From Gliomastix tumulicola (lineage: Eukaryota; Ascomycota; Sordariomycetes; Hypocreales; Bionectriaceae), in NCBI GenBank assembly GCA_001599755.1, contig BCHX01000004.1:3224001-3288000 (forward strand): a stretch of 64,000 nt of DNA, written 5' to 3'. Within the stretch, counting starts at the first letter, position 1, and every line of letters starts with the position of its first letter. Shown here one piece after another: positions 12,659-22,756 of this stretch. A program made the position numbers and the translations under genes. Under the pieces are notes generated by a model. The model saw nothing but the letters and a program-made list of their open reading frames with translations. It had not been told where the DNA came from and searched no databases.

Positions 12659-12708
12659 ACACACACACACACGGCATGCCCTTCTCGAACAGACACACAC
12701 ACACACAC
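12659..12708 (+). repeat. (AC)7 and (AC)8 microsatellites
   Basis: Two AC tracts, at 12659-12672 and 12693-12708, are complementary to the GT tract at 12813-12834, about 100 bp downstream. Confidence 0.9.
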
Positions 12709-12812
12709 CCCGGCTCTCGTCTCGGGTGTTGCGACCGACCAGCTGCAGAAACAGAAGGAAACAGAAAGGCTCGATGGCCCGGTTTCACAAAATGACCCGA
12801 AGCAAGAAAGGG

Positions 12813-12834
12813 GTGTGTGTGTGTGTGTGTGTGT
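12813..12834 (+). repeat. (GT)11 microsatellite
   Basis: Eleven perfect GT units, able to pair with the AC tracts at 12659-12708 in single-stranded DNA or RNA. Confidence 0.9.
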
Positions 12835-12980
12835 CGCAGGCCCAATCTGTCAGGTCAAATGCCCAGGAGGGAAGCGAACGAAAAGACCTCGAGGCAACGT
12901 GGCAGCCGTCCTCCACCCACGTTTCAACGCAGAGATGCCCCGTGCAGGTACAGTAGCATCGTCCTTGCCACCGGGACTCG

Positions 12981-13002
12981 TCAATCAATCAATCAATCAA
13001 TC
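12981..13002 (+). repeat. (TCAA)5 tetranucleotide repeat
   Basis: Five perfect units and a partial sixth. The same motif recurs as six units at 27850-27873. Confidence 0.9.
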
Positions 13003-13254
13003 CCAATCCATGGGAAAAGGCCTTTGCCAAGGCAGGGCCCGTGTCAGCGGGTGATACAATCCAAGACTCCTCACACGCCCGCCACGAGACACGGCTGGGA
13101 TCAGAGCCCTGTCCTAAGGGGGAAAACAAAAACATCCGTGCAGGGCTGTGGCCCAAGGTGACATCGTCGTACTCGTGGTCCTCAAACGAACCAACGAAAT
13201 TTGCCCATTTCCCGGATTGCCCAAGGAAGCCTCGTGGTTTTTTTTTCTTTCTTC

Positions 13255-13274
13255 TTCGTTCGTTCGTTCGTTCG
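13255..13274 (+). repeat. (TTCG)5 tetranucleotide repeat
   Basis: Five perfect TTCG units directly follow a T/C-rich tract. Confidence 0.85.
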
Positions 13275-13533
13275 GTTCGGTTCTTCCTGGAGCCACCCCC
13301 ACGGCCAGGGCGCGAAATACCGGGGTGGAATTCCTACGCCTTGACAGCTGACCTCGAAGCACCCCCTTTGCGAATCATCGAGGTCGAAGCCGTCGTTTCC
13401 CAATTTGCTTGCTCTCCTCCTCCTTCTCCTCCTCGGCCATTTAGACGACACATGACAGGCCGGGGGGCTAGCTAAGAGTGTAAATTAGCACCGAGTCCAA
13501 GTGCCTACCTTATCTAGCCAACGGCTAATCAAC

Positions 13534-13563
13534 GCTGCTGCTGCTGCTGCTGCTGTTGCTGCT
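13534..13563 (+). repeat. GCT trinucleotide repeat (one interruption)
   Basis: Ten GCT-type units, with one GTT interruption near the end, lie in non-coding sequence. Confidence 0.85.
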
Positions 13564-14793
13564 ACCTTATCTTGCCTGGCATAACTTAGAGCATACCGTA
13601 GGCGAGAGCCGTCGAACGGTGTGGCACGGATCCGCTAGCTGGGAGGTTGCTCCTTGTGGCTTTCCCAGCCGTCCTGTCGTGCAGAAGCTCGTGGCCGATG
13701 GATGAGGCCCTGCTCCTGCTTTGTCGTTCGACACGAGAAGACGCACCCTGGGCTATTCGTCGGAGAATCAGACGGCGGAGCCTTTTATCTGTCTGGCGCG
13801 GTCGATTGCCACTCGTGTTATCCCAACCAACCCGGCATGTGACAAGTCCCGGATCGCCCAGCTGGCGTTAGGAAGAACAGCTCGAAACACGGAAACCCCA
13901 GCTTTCCCCCGAGCTGGGCATAATCATCGACCAGACTTCTGTCGGGCCGAGCCAAGGTCAGGTTTTTGCTGCTACTGCCTGCGTTGCTCAACGCTCACGA
14001 ACCGCGGGCCTGCGTCGTGCACGGATGGGAAAAAGGGAGCCACGTGAGCTATGCAGCCCAGCAACTCCGTCGATGCCGCCAGGCTGTGCGCATGAATGTA
14101 CGTGTACTTGGGTGTGCTCTCCATGTCCGGGGTGCAGTCGTCATTGATCCCTCTTCCCCTTTCCCCGCCCTCCTTGTAAGGCGTCCTCGAGGGTCACGAG
14201 ACGGGACACGTCAAAAAGCGAATCCCTGGATTTGCGTTTTCCCCCGGAAGGGAATAAGCGAGCACAGGGGATTCGAAATACAAAACATACGTACAGTCCT
14301 CGGTACGGTCGGGCGGTGAAGTGCTGGCCGTGTTGGGGAATGGTACGACGTGTTATCTGCAACTGCCAGGATATAGAGTGCGGTATCCCGGATGCCATCA
14401 CGTCAATGAGCAAGTCGTGCATATGCACGAGGACAAGGAGGTTCCGTCTTACCTGCATCCCACACTCCCCGGGTGTTATCGTCCTCCGCTCGTCGGAACA
14501 CTCGAGAAAGCGGTAAAGAGGACCGTGAGGATAACCGACCAATTCGCCCAAGTGATAACGGCACTCGACACACACATACACACACACTCGATCACGATCC
14601 CAGCCAGCGGCAGTTGTGGCGTTCCGCTGAGGCTGGGCTGATATCATTCCTGTTTCCGCCTGGCAGCTCTTTTTCAGCACGGCTCTCAGCTGGCTGGCTG
14701 GCTCCCCTTTTCCCCATATTCCCGCCCCATATTCTTCATACACATACAGGCACACGGGGTTCCCCCCAAACCCATCTCAGGTTCCCGTAGCCG

Positions 14794-14817
14794 ATCATCA
14801 TCATCATCATCATCATC
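14794..14817 (+). repeat. (ATC)8 trinucleotide repeat
   Basis: Eight perfect units in non-coding sequence. Confidence 0.9.
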
Positions 14818-14900
14818 GCTTTGAGGCGAGACTAATGATTTCATACATTCTTTATTTTCTGACCCAAAGAATGTCATCATCCTGCTGTCGCTCAACGTAC

Positions 14901-14911
14901 NCCCCCCCCCC
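14901..14911. other. Assembly ambiguity (N) at a poly-C run
   Basis: One N is followed by ten C. The other Ns in the window also touch G/C homopolymers, which points to unresolved sequence rather than biology. Confidence 0.85.
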
Positions 14912-16702
14912 TCCCCTCCCTTTCAATGTTCCCATCCCATGTCCAAAAGGGCGCGGAAACGACGCAACTGAACCGGCCGAAAGGCGAACCAATTTAGTGC
15001 ACTCACCTCTGAGCCGAGGACAGAACACTCTTTCACCCGTTCTCTCAAAAACGCGCCCCCGGGGAAAAGACCCGAGTTGGCCCGAAAAGCCGGCCCTGTC
15101 GTCGTCATCACCGAGACGGCCTTAACGCGGGGTGCACTACCTAATTACACTACAGAACACATGCACAAACAGGCACAGAGAGACACACAACCCAACAAAG
15201 CGGGCGCGGGGAAAAGGTACGGAAATGATCGACCCAACAGCCGTGAGAGCATTAGCAACAGACCCGGGGCGAAAGACAAACCCCCCCCTCCCAGCGTTCG
15301 TCATGATTCGTCTTCGACCTTTTGTAGTACCCGTTCTTCTCGGCGACATCTCCCGGTCGTCTGCCGGCAGCACAGGCTCCCGAAGACCAGTTTGAACAAG
15401 GCTTGACCATGCATGTGGGCAGTGAAAGGTGCCAGAAACCCGAAGAAATGTCGGTGACGCTTGCACATGATTTGACCCCCCTCCAACTCGGACGCAGATA
15501 CTCAAACGAGGCAGTACTCCCAACCTACCACACCCGCTAAGCACGCGGAGGCACTAAAGCGTTGAAGAATAAAAAAAACAGAAAACGACGTTGGGCAAAA
15601 AAGACGCATGAAGGGTTCAAAGCCAAGACGAACCAATGCCGAGAATGCAGATTGTTGCTTAGCCTTTTTGCTTGATTTTTCTTCCCCTCCCCCTGGCCTC
15701 CACTGTTGAAGAAAAAAAAAGAAGGGACTAAGACGTGACGTGACTCATTTGCATGCCAGCGAAGCACACCACCATCCATCATCTCCAATGTCAGTGACAG
15801 CTCGGCGGTCAGCTGGGTAAGTATGTACCCATCATGCTCCTGCCATGCTTCAGCTCGTGGCAGCACGCAGGCAGTGTTGCATCTGCAGAGTAAGCAAGCA
15901 CCCTCACCGCCTGCTGATGTCCGTCATACGCCTTACCTGCAGTTTTGGTAATGGCCTCGTCCGCAGGTCCCTGACATGTTCCACGTACCCACTGCTTTCA
16001 TACTATTTGTCACGAGCGAAGAGATGTGCCAGATTGTTCTGATCATTAAACACTTTTTATTCATGTTTTTTGGGCACCCCTGTAATAGTAGACTATAGTC
16101 TTTTTGTCCTTTTGCTTTTGTTTTCCCCCCGCTGCAAGCAAAAGGTCGGAAGGACACAAATGTTCTATCCGCCTTGAGCGCTGTGTGGATTCGCTCCTTT
16201 TTCTTTTCCTATCCATGCCTCAAGGCAACTCAAACAAGTACCAGGCGCCGTAGGGTCGCCCCTGGCATGGTTTTCGCTCGTGGCCCGTTTTTTCCCTTTT
16301 TCCGTTCCTTCGAGTACACTGGGGGCGAACCGTAAAAAAAAACAAAAACAATGAAAGACTTCGTGTCAGACAACATGTTGTGGTATCATGTCAACTCCCA
16401 AACGCCGAGCTCCTAGTTCAGAGGCAAAGTACCCAAGAACGTATTAAGAAGTTATGTTGTAGTGTTGAATAGCAGGGACCGTTGATGGTTTGCTCGAAGC
16501 CCAGTAGTCCTGACTGACTGCTGGGGAATCCAAATCCAAACGCCTGGCTGTGGCAAAAAGAGATCGAAGTAAGGAAATAATCGCAATAGAAAAAGCAAGG
16601 TCATTAATCGTCTCGAGTGATGTTGTAGAATATACACGGCTAGGGCTGCTGTGAAGCCCTGCCTTTCGAGATCCGCATCGGTGATGGCAGCCAAGTAGAC
16701 AA

Positions 16703-18511
16703 TCACCATCCCTTTGAATGATAGCCATCAAAGGTATCCTTGGCGAAGTACTGGTTCCAGCTGCTGGAGTTGACATCTTCGCTCTGCTTGATGCAGGGCT
16801 GCTCGGGGAACTGCTTCAGGTTGGCGACGTCATGCGAGGTGTGACGACGCTTGAGAACCGCATTGGCTGTTGCGGACTTCTGTTGCCGCTCCCACAGCAG
16901 GTGGCGGCGGAGAGACTCGGTCAGCTCAGTAGAGAGCATGTGCCGGCGAGTAGTCCGGGGTGAGAGGCCACCCTGGATGTTCATAGGAGAAGGCGCGGCG
17001 ATGGGCTGCGCGCTTGATCGAGGGATCTCCTTGATGGGCTTCAGGGGCTGGCGTGCAGCCTTCATCATAAGAGGCGCATCGTCGGAGTCGTTAGGAGAGC
17101 CACCTAATGAGGGGCCCTGGCGGATGTTGCGAGTCTGGGGAAGGGCCGAGGTGGACTGCGAGGCATGACCTCCAAGGGTTCGTGCCCGGTCATCAGACTG
17201 AGCAAGCATGAGGGTAATGAGGGACCGGCGCGAGGTGAGGTTGACATTTGAGTCGACCCGCTGGAAGTACTTGTCATCCACACTCGACTTGCCACTGTCC
17301 TCAATGGAATCCTCCCAATCCGAGGAATCGTCCTCGTCGTCAATGGCGCTCTCGTCGATGTAGTCGTCCGAGTCAGACTCAATGGCATTGTCAGGCTCGT
17401 CGGCGTGGTACATGGTGACGTGGTTGCTGAAAGAAGTCTGCTTGTGCTGCTTCGTTAGACCAGCAGCCTGAGCAGAGAGCAGCGACTTCTTCATGGAGCC
17501 CTCTTCCTCAGAGGAACCTCCAAGAGTGAACTTGGCATCCTTCTTTGCCATCGCCGACTGCAGGGGCTTCCTCGTCTCGAGGCTGCGGCCCTGCTCACTC
17601 GACGAGTAAGAAGCACCTAGAGTGAAGGTAGGCTGCTTCTTGGGCTGCACCATCTTGGGCGCGGGGGATCCGGTGAGCTCGGGGAGCATCGTGTTCTTGA
17701 CAGGGAAGACGGAGGGGATAGCGACGTTGGAGTTGGAAGCCTGTGATGTCGAGAAGCCACGAACCACGGTAGTGGTCTTGGTTGGCAGCTCAGGAGAGGG
17801 CTGAGACTCTTCAGAGTGGAAATCGGAATCCTTGGAAGGAGACTGGGACTCTTCGGTGCTGGTTGAGCCGGAGCGGTGGAAAGAAGAAGGCTCTATGATG
17901 GGGACCATGGGCCGCTTCTGGGAGTGCATCATGGTAGGGGCGATAGTATGGGGGGCTGAGAGGGGTGTCTTGTTGTGAACAATAGACACCATCATCTTCT
18001 CAAAGTCGGGGCTGGTCTGACGCTTGCTGCCACGAGTACTCGAGGAGGAGTCCTGGCGCAAGATGAGAGGGCGGACGATTTCCACCGGGGCTGAGACCGA
18101 AGTGAGTTCGATGGTCTCGTCGGCGTCGGCAATGGATTCGACACTACCGGAGAGCTGGGGGACCTCGGGTAGTCTGGAGTCGAAGGGGATGAGCTGAGGC
18201 GATGTAGTGGTGGTGGTGGTGGTGATGGTGAAAGCGGCAGGATCAGAGACTGCCTTGGTGCTTTCAACGAGCTGTTCCTTTTGCCAGATTCTCCAGCTGA
18301 GGTTCTCAAGTCTTTGGCCCTGTTCTACGGTGTGTGCGCAGCGGGAAAAGACTGTGGTACGATCGTCAGCGGGCCGATTGGATCGCGAGGAGCATGTGAG
18401 GCGTGATTTACCAGTCCACATGCTGTAGAGGTTGGCAGAATTGGTGGTGTCGACCTGGTGAATGACGTTGGCATCCACTGTTAAGACGAGATGGTCGAGC
18501 CTGTTTGGCAT
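16703..18511 (-). CDS. DUF1752/DUF3295-type regulatory protein (AreA-N-terminal-like; possible Mks1 relative)
   Basis: Fungal proteins with an N-terminal DUF1752 box (the AreA/GATA-like N-terminal element, also in yeast Mks1) and a Ser-rich DUF3295 body are thought to be nitrogen or metabolic signalling regulators. Exon 1 is 18511-18412 and exon 2 is 18351-16703. The 60-bp intron (GTAAAT donor, CTGAC branch, CAG acceptor) is stop-free and in frame. Splicing it out joins NLYSMWT to VFSRCAHTVEQG and restores the conserved box at about residues 26-60. The spliced product is 582 residues. The remainder is Ser/Thr/Pro-rich and likely disordered, with an acidic stretch (SDSDDYIDESAIDDEDD) and a conserved-looking C-terminal segment rich in RR/HLLWERQQ. 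A GGT/GGTGAT-type tract at 18207-18229 encodes a poly-Thr run. Non-coding flanks of 7.4 and 14.9 kb isolate this gene. Family is inferred from the N-terminal box; the exact function is unknown. Confidence 0.85.
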   Translation of the reverse strand: MPNRLDHLVLTVDANVIHQVDTTNSANLYSMWTGKSRLTCSSRSNRPADDRTTVFSRCAHTVEQGQRLENLSWRIWQKEQLVESTKAVSDPAAFTITTTTTTTSPQLIPFDSRLPEVPQLSGSVESIADADETIELTSVSAPVEIVRPLILRQDSSSSTRGSKRQTSPDFEKMMVSIVHNKTPLSAPHTIAPTMMHSQKRPMVPIIEPSSFHRSGSTSTEESQSPSKDSDFHSEESQPSPELPTKTTTVVRGFSTSQASNSNVAIPSVFPVKNTMLPELTGSPAPKMVQPKKQPTFTLGASYSSSEQGRSLETRKPLQSAMAKKDAKFTLGGSSEEEGSMKKSLLSAQAAGLTKQHKQTSFSNHVTMYHADEPDNAIESDSDDYIDESAIDDEDDSSDWEDSIEDSGKSSVDDKYFQRVDSNVNLTSRRSLITLMLAQSDDRARTLGGHASQSTSALPQTRNIRQGPSLGGSPNDSDDAPLMMKAARQPLKPIKEIPRSSAQPIAAPSPMNIQGGLSPRTTRRHMLSTELTESLRRHLLWERQQKSATANAVLKRRHTSHDVANLKQFPEQPCIKQSEDVNSSSWNQYFAKDTFDGYHSKGW

Positions 18512-21240
18512 TACTGACGCAACGAGGCCAGTAGTGTCGTCCGCTGCTGTGCCAGAACGCCGCGGATAGGCGAATTCACTGGCAGCGATGGGCAGCGGGA
18601 AGGAAGAAGACTCGAGGTGTCGATTGAAGTCGGCGCCGAGAGTGCTGAGAAGAAGGTCGTCCGTCCTAGGGTCGAGGAAGCTGCGGTGCGCCGGTGACGT
18701 GAGGGCGGCGGCGGCGATGGGAATAGTACAAGTCGGGTGTTGAAGGACGACGGCTCGTTCTGATACAATGCGGCCGTGGTGGAATGGTTCGTATGCTGTC
18801 CTTCACAAGGGCCACCTAAGATCATGTACGCATGCGGAGAGATGGAGAAGAGGTAGAGGAATGTGTGAGTCTGGGGAAAGGTGTAGTTATTATTCTCGTC
18901 GAGGGAGGAAGAGAGGGAGTGGGATGGAATGGGATGGGACGGGCATGGGTTAAGGCCTGGGATGGGGGTGCGGTGAAGAGCATCTCCTAAGGGGGGGAGG
19001 GAGAGAAGAGAACAGTCGAGAGGGGGGTGTGAGGATTGGCCACGGAGGTATCGCGGCGGATGACTGGGATCCGTGCCCTCCTCTTTGTGGTACGTACCTG
19101 GTGTCTGGGTGCGTGCTGGGAAATCGGAGGATAACGCCACGTCTGGAGGGGGTGGCTTTAGCCTCGGCGCCACCCAAGGGAAAACAGGGCCGTCGCAGCT
19201 GCCCTGCTGATCAGGTCCAACCACGCTTGTCCTCTTGGGGGAGCGATTCCTGACTCAAGCTTTGGGCACCGACCTTGATGAGGTTTAGTGGCATCAAGAG
19301 ACGCTAAGCCTTTACAGGCAGCATCTCTACGCCTCCTCTTCGGGTCACGCTACTGGACCCGGAAAGGGAATCCAGCCCTTGGAGGACTGGGCTGGAAGAG
19401 CATTCAGACGGCCGTCTGCAACTGATAGCCTGTCTGGAGCAGTCCGTACCATCGTACTATCGACAGGGCGGCCAGCGTCGAGACTCCCGGTGCAATGGAG
19501 GTCTCCTGCAGAAGTCCAAACCTTCAGAGCTCGCCCTGTCCTTGAGGCCAATCCAAGTACCAATAGTATGCAATGCGTGACGGGGACAGGCCATCACGAG
19601 GACAGACAAAAGTATTACATACATGCACAGTCAGTCTCAACAATGGCCCGCGGGCCAGCCAGACCGAGGTGGCGTCTGGCCTTGGTATTCAAAGGACCTG
19701 CGCGTGAATGGGCACGCGGCGTTATCATTTTCGTCTTGCTTCTCCCTTGCCGCGAAGATGGCCTTTCGGCCTGTGATAACGTGTTTGAACCCCCGCACAA
19801 GGCAACGCTTCATGCTTCACACCACACCTCAGCCGACCGCCGTCAACAGGTCGCATTCTAAAATCATCAATTGGTCCAATTCCCTTGCACAGTGCCGGGC
19901 GGCGAATCGCATCAGCCCCCAAGCCAAGTCCCGGATTCCAGCCCGCTGATTGGCAGAAATGGTGCTCACAAGCCTCGGATCGGGGCTTGGCCAGCGGCAT
20001 TCTAGTGGTCGAGAGGCCCCGGAAAGACCCCAGGGGGCTTATCCCGTGCTCTCATCAAGAGGCATGTGACTTCTGGGGTGGCCAAATCGGCCATTCACCG
20101 TCCAGCCGCCCGTGCCATCGTCCCCCCGGCCATCACATCATCACTGTGAATTGTGTTTTACGTATTACTGTCTCTAACGTGCCGGTGGTGGTGTCCTCGA
20201 CTGGGAATGCCGGCAGAGGCAGGAGGATAATCCCCCCACGCACGAGGATGGGAATATAATCATGCCGGACATTGGACGTGCAATTCGTGCTATCAATCCC
20301 AATTGCCCCTTGCGTGCACCATCGTGTATGACCTTGAGTCACGATATCCCGCCAAGCACCAGGTCGGCCACCGTCGTTCGAGACCGAGACCCTCCTCTGC
20401 TGATTGCGAGACTCGGGACGACCAGACGCTCTTCACCGGGCCGCATCTGCAGCGTCATCGCATCACGGGGGGGAGCCATCATCCTCGGGCGGACGTGGCC
20501 TGACGGCCGTGGTCCTCTGGATTCCTCTGGATCGCGCGCCAGGCAGACTGCCAGCGGCCATGTGCCCATATGATGCCATGAATCTCCTGTCTCCTGCCAG
20601 ATCCCCCCCAGACCCAGACGGCCCATTGGTGCCAGCGCAAAGGGTCTGCGACATGGAGACCAGCCCAGACAAGAGGTCACGCACTGATAGAAAATAACAA
20701 GAGCATTGACAAAGACCCCAAACGAGCTCGAGATGAGCCACGCCACGGCCACGGGCCACGCCCGCCCCGCCCTTCTCCTCCAGGCAAGGAAGGGGTGACA
20801 CCATTTTGTTGATAGCACTCCTCACTTATTACCTATTACTGTACGGAGGTTGCATTGGGCGGCCCAGCGAGCGCGCTCGCTGACCCATCATCGGTCGCCT
20901 GGTGCTATTGATAGCCGTGACCCAGAAGCAACAACCTTGCCTGATTACAGTTGCAGCAGCCCTGTGGTTCCTTTTTAGGTACCTTACCTTTCAGGGTCCT
21001 GGGCTTATTAGTGCGGTCAGGCGGACAGTTCCCCAGAAACAACGCATCATGATCACCCCCTCCAAGTGCCAACTCATCGGCCTTCAGCGCACATGACACC
21101 CATATTCCTCGCTATCTCTGGCGGGCGAGGCCCTGTGAGGTTGCCCATTCCTCCCACCGCCGAGGCGTCAAATGCCAGTGAAGCTTATCAATAGATGACA
21201 TTGTCCCAGCATGTGCCAGCCTGGCAGTGCTGCCTTTCGA

Positions 21241-21292
21241 CTCACTCACTCACTCACACACACACTCTGTCTCTCTCTCTCTCTCTCTCTCT
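21241..21292 (+). repeat. Compound microsatellite: (CTCA)4, (CA)n, (CT)11
   Basis: Adjacent simple repeats in non-coding DNA, C-only and pyrimidine-rich on the plus strand. Confidence 0.9.
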
Positions 21293-22734
21293 TTGTTGCC
21301 CTCCCTTCCCAGCAGCCCAAATTGCGACACACAATGCCTGCCCGTTTGGAATCAACGCCCGCTTCTTTCGGACCGCCGTCGCTTGTTGTGCCCATCGGGT
21401 CGAGAGGGAACCTTTCAGGAGGTCCGACCGGCTGGCCTGGAGTGTCAGGCCTGTTCAGAAACGTGTCTGCCTGGACGCTTGGGACCGTCCCCGCCGCCCG
21501 CAGCATGGAAATTCGCACCCTGGCCCTGCTCAGCGTTGCTTTTCCTCTTGTCAGTGAGGCTAGCGGGGTCCCGCGGAAGGAGTCCGGGGCGCGCCAGAGG
21601 GAGAGAGAGAGAGAGTCTCATAGTCGGCCGTGATGTCAGGGCTTGCTTGTGCTTTGTGTTTGTGCTTGTGCTTGTGACTGCTGCAGGGGGGCTCGGTAAT
21701 TGTCTGTTCCTGACTCGAGAGAAATCGGGAGGGCATCCCTTTATCCTGTGCCGCTCTGCTACGACTCTGGTGAAAGCATGATGATGAAATGTTTATATTA
21801 CATACCCCGTCGCCTCGGCTCGCAAAACAGACCCCTTTGCAGGCCCGTCTGCGGTGGCATGACCTCGACGGCGGTGGCAGAAGCGATCGCGATTTGGCCT
21901 CGCGAACTCGTTACCACCCTTGCACATGCACGCATCTTCCCGCTGGCTCGGATTCGGTGCACGCACAGGCCCATTGCTCCCAATCAACTCTCCATCATGC
22001 CTCTGCGCCGGGTTCAACTCCATCGGAAAACTATTGATTTGCACGCCCCCCCAAAAGCAGAAACGAGCCAGGCCTCGTCCCCCCTCGGGTGATTCTGCTG
22101 CTGCTCTCGGCGCTCTCGTCGTCTTGACGCCCGAACCAGCCCAGTGGCCCCCCCCGAGTCAGGAGGCTCGCTAGCCTAGCTCAGGCTCTGACAGGCTTAT
22201 TTCAGCGTCCTCTTGGTAGGCCAGGGATTGCTCTGACTAGGGCCAGGGCTTCCCGCTGGCCGGTTCGCCTCCCCGGCGTCAGGCCTGGGGGTGGGCTGTT
22301 GGTTCCATTCCTCGGGAGAAGGCCGGGGGTGACATTTGGCCGATGAGCACTGGCTGGCTTGCTTGCTTCGGGCATTCTGTTCGCATGCGCTCCGGGAGCA
22401 TGTGCCTGTACGTACCGATCTGATGGCGCATCACGAGAACAGTCCTGCGATCGGTGTCGCTGTTTGTTATCGTATTATTGCATGATTTATAACTCGCCCT
22501 TGTGTTCCCTGTGCGATGGTATGACGGACACAGAGTAAATTGCTTTTTCGCGGTGTGTTGGTCAGGTGGGCTTTTCAGCTCGTGTTATTCAGCGGTGTAT
22601 GATATCATCCATCCTCAGACCTCTTGTTCTCTCATACAAGCGCTGTTTCCTCGTCCTCTAGAACTCCAGCTCGGGCAATTACAAGCGCTCTGGTCTCTTT
22701 TTTATTCATTTCCTTTTTATTTCTCCTCTGGCTC

Positions 22735-22756
22735 TTTTTTTTTTTTTTTTTTTTTT
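22735..22756 (+). repeat. T22 homopolymer
   Basis: Twenty-two T in a row inside a pyrimidine-rich stretch. No gene end is nearby. Confidence 0.85.

Larger units (their letters stand above)
9298..16702. other. 7.4-kb gene-poor region
   Basis: No reading frame here looks like a protein: the long ones run through microsatellites or homopolymers. The region holds a G-rich block, AC/GT, TCAA, TTCG, CTG and ATC tracts (listed separately) and one N at 14901 next to a C run. An AT-rich patch lies at 11223-11290. A TGACGTGACTCA sequence at 15736-15747 contains a Gcn4/CPC1-type site (TGACTCA). A palindromic CCTTCTAGAAGG is at 12539-12550. Non-coding transcripts cannot be assessed without RNA data. Confidence 0.6.

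Noticed and set aside
14141..14755. 204-codon minus-strand frame in the gene-poor region
   Set aside because: It translates a GT-type microsatellite (VCVYVCV) and shows no protein-like composition elsewhere.
18511..19224. 237-codon minus-strand frame just upstream of the DUF1752 gene
   Set aside because: Ser/Pro-rich translation of a pyrimidine-rich leader; the conserved protein starts at 18511 in another frame.
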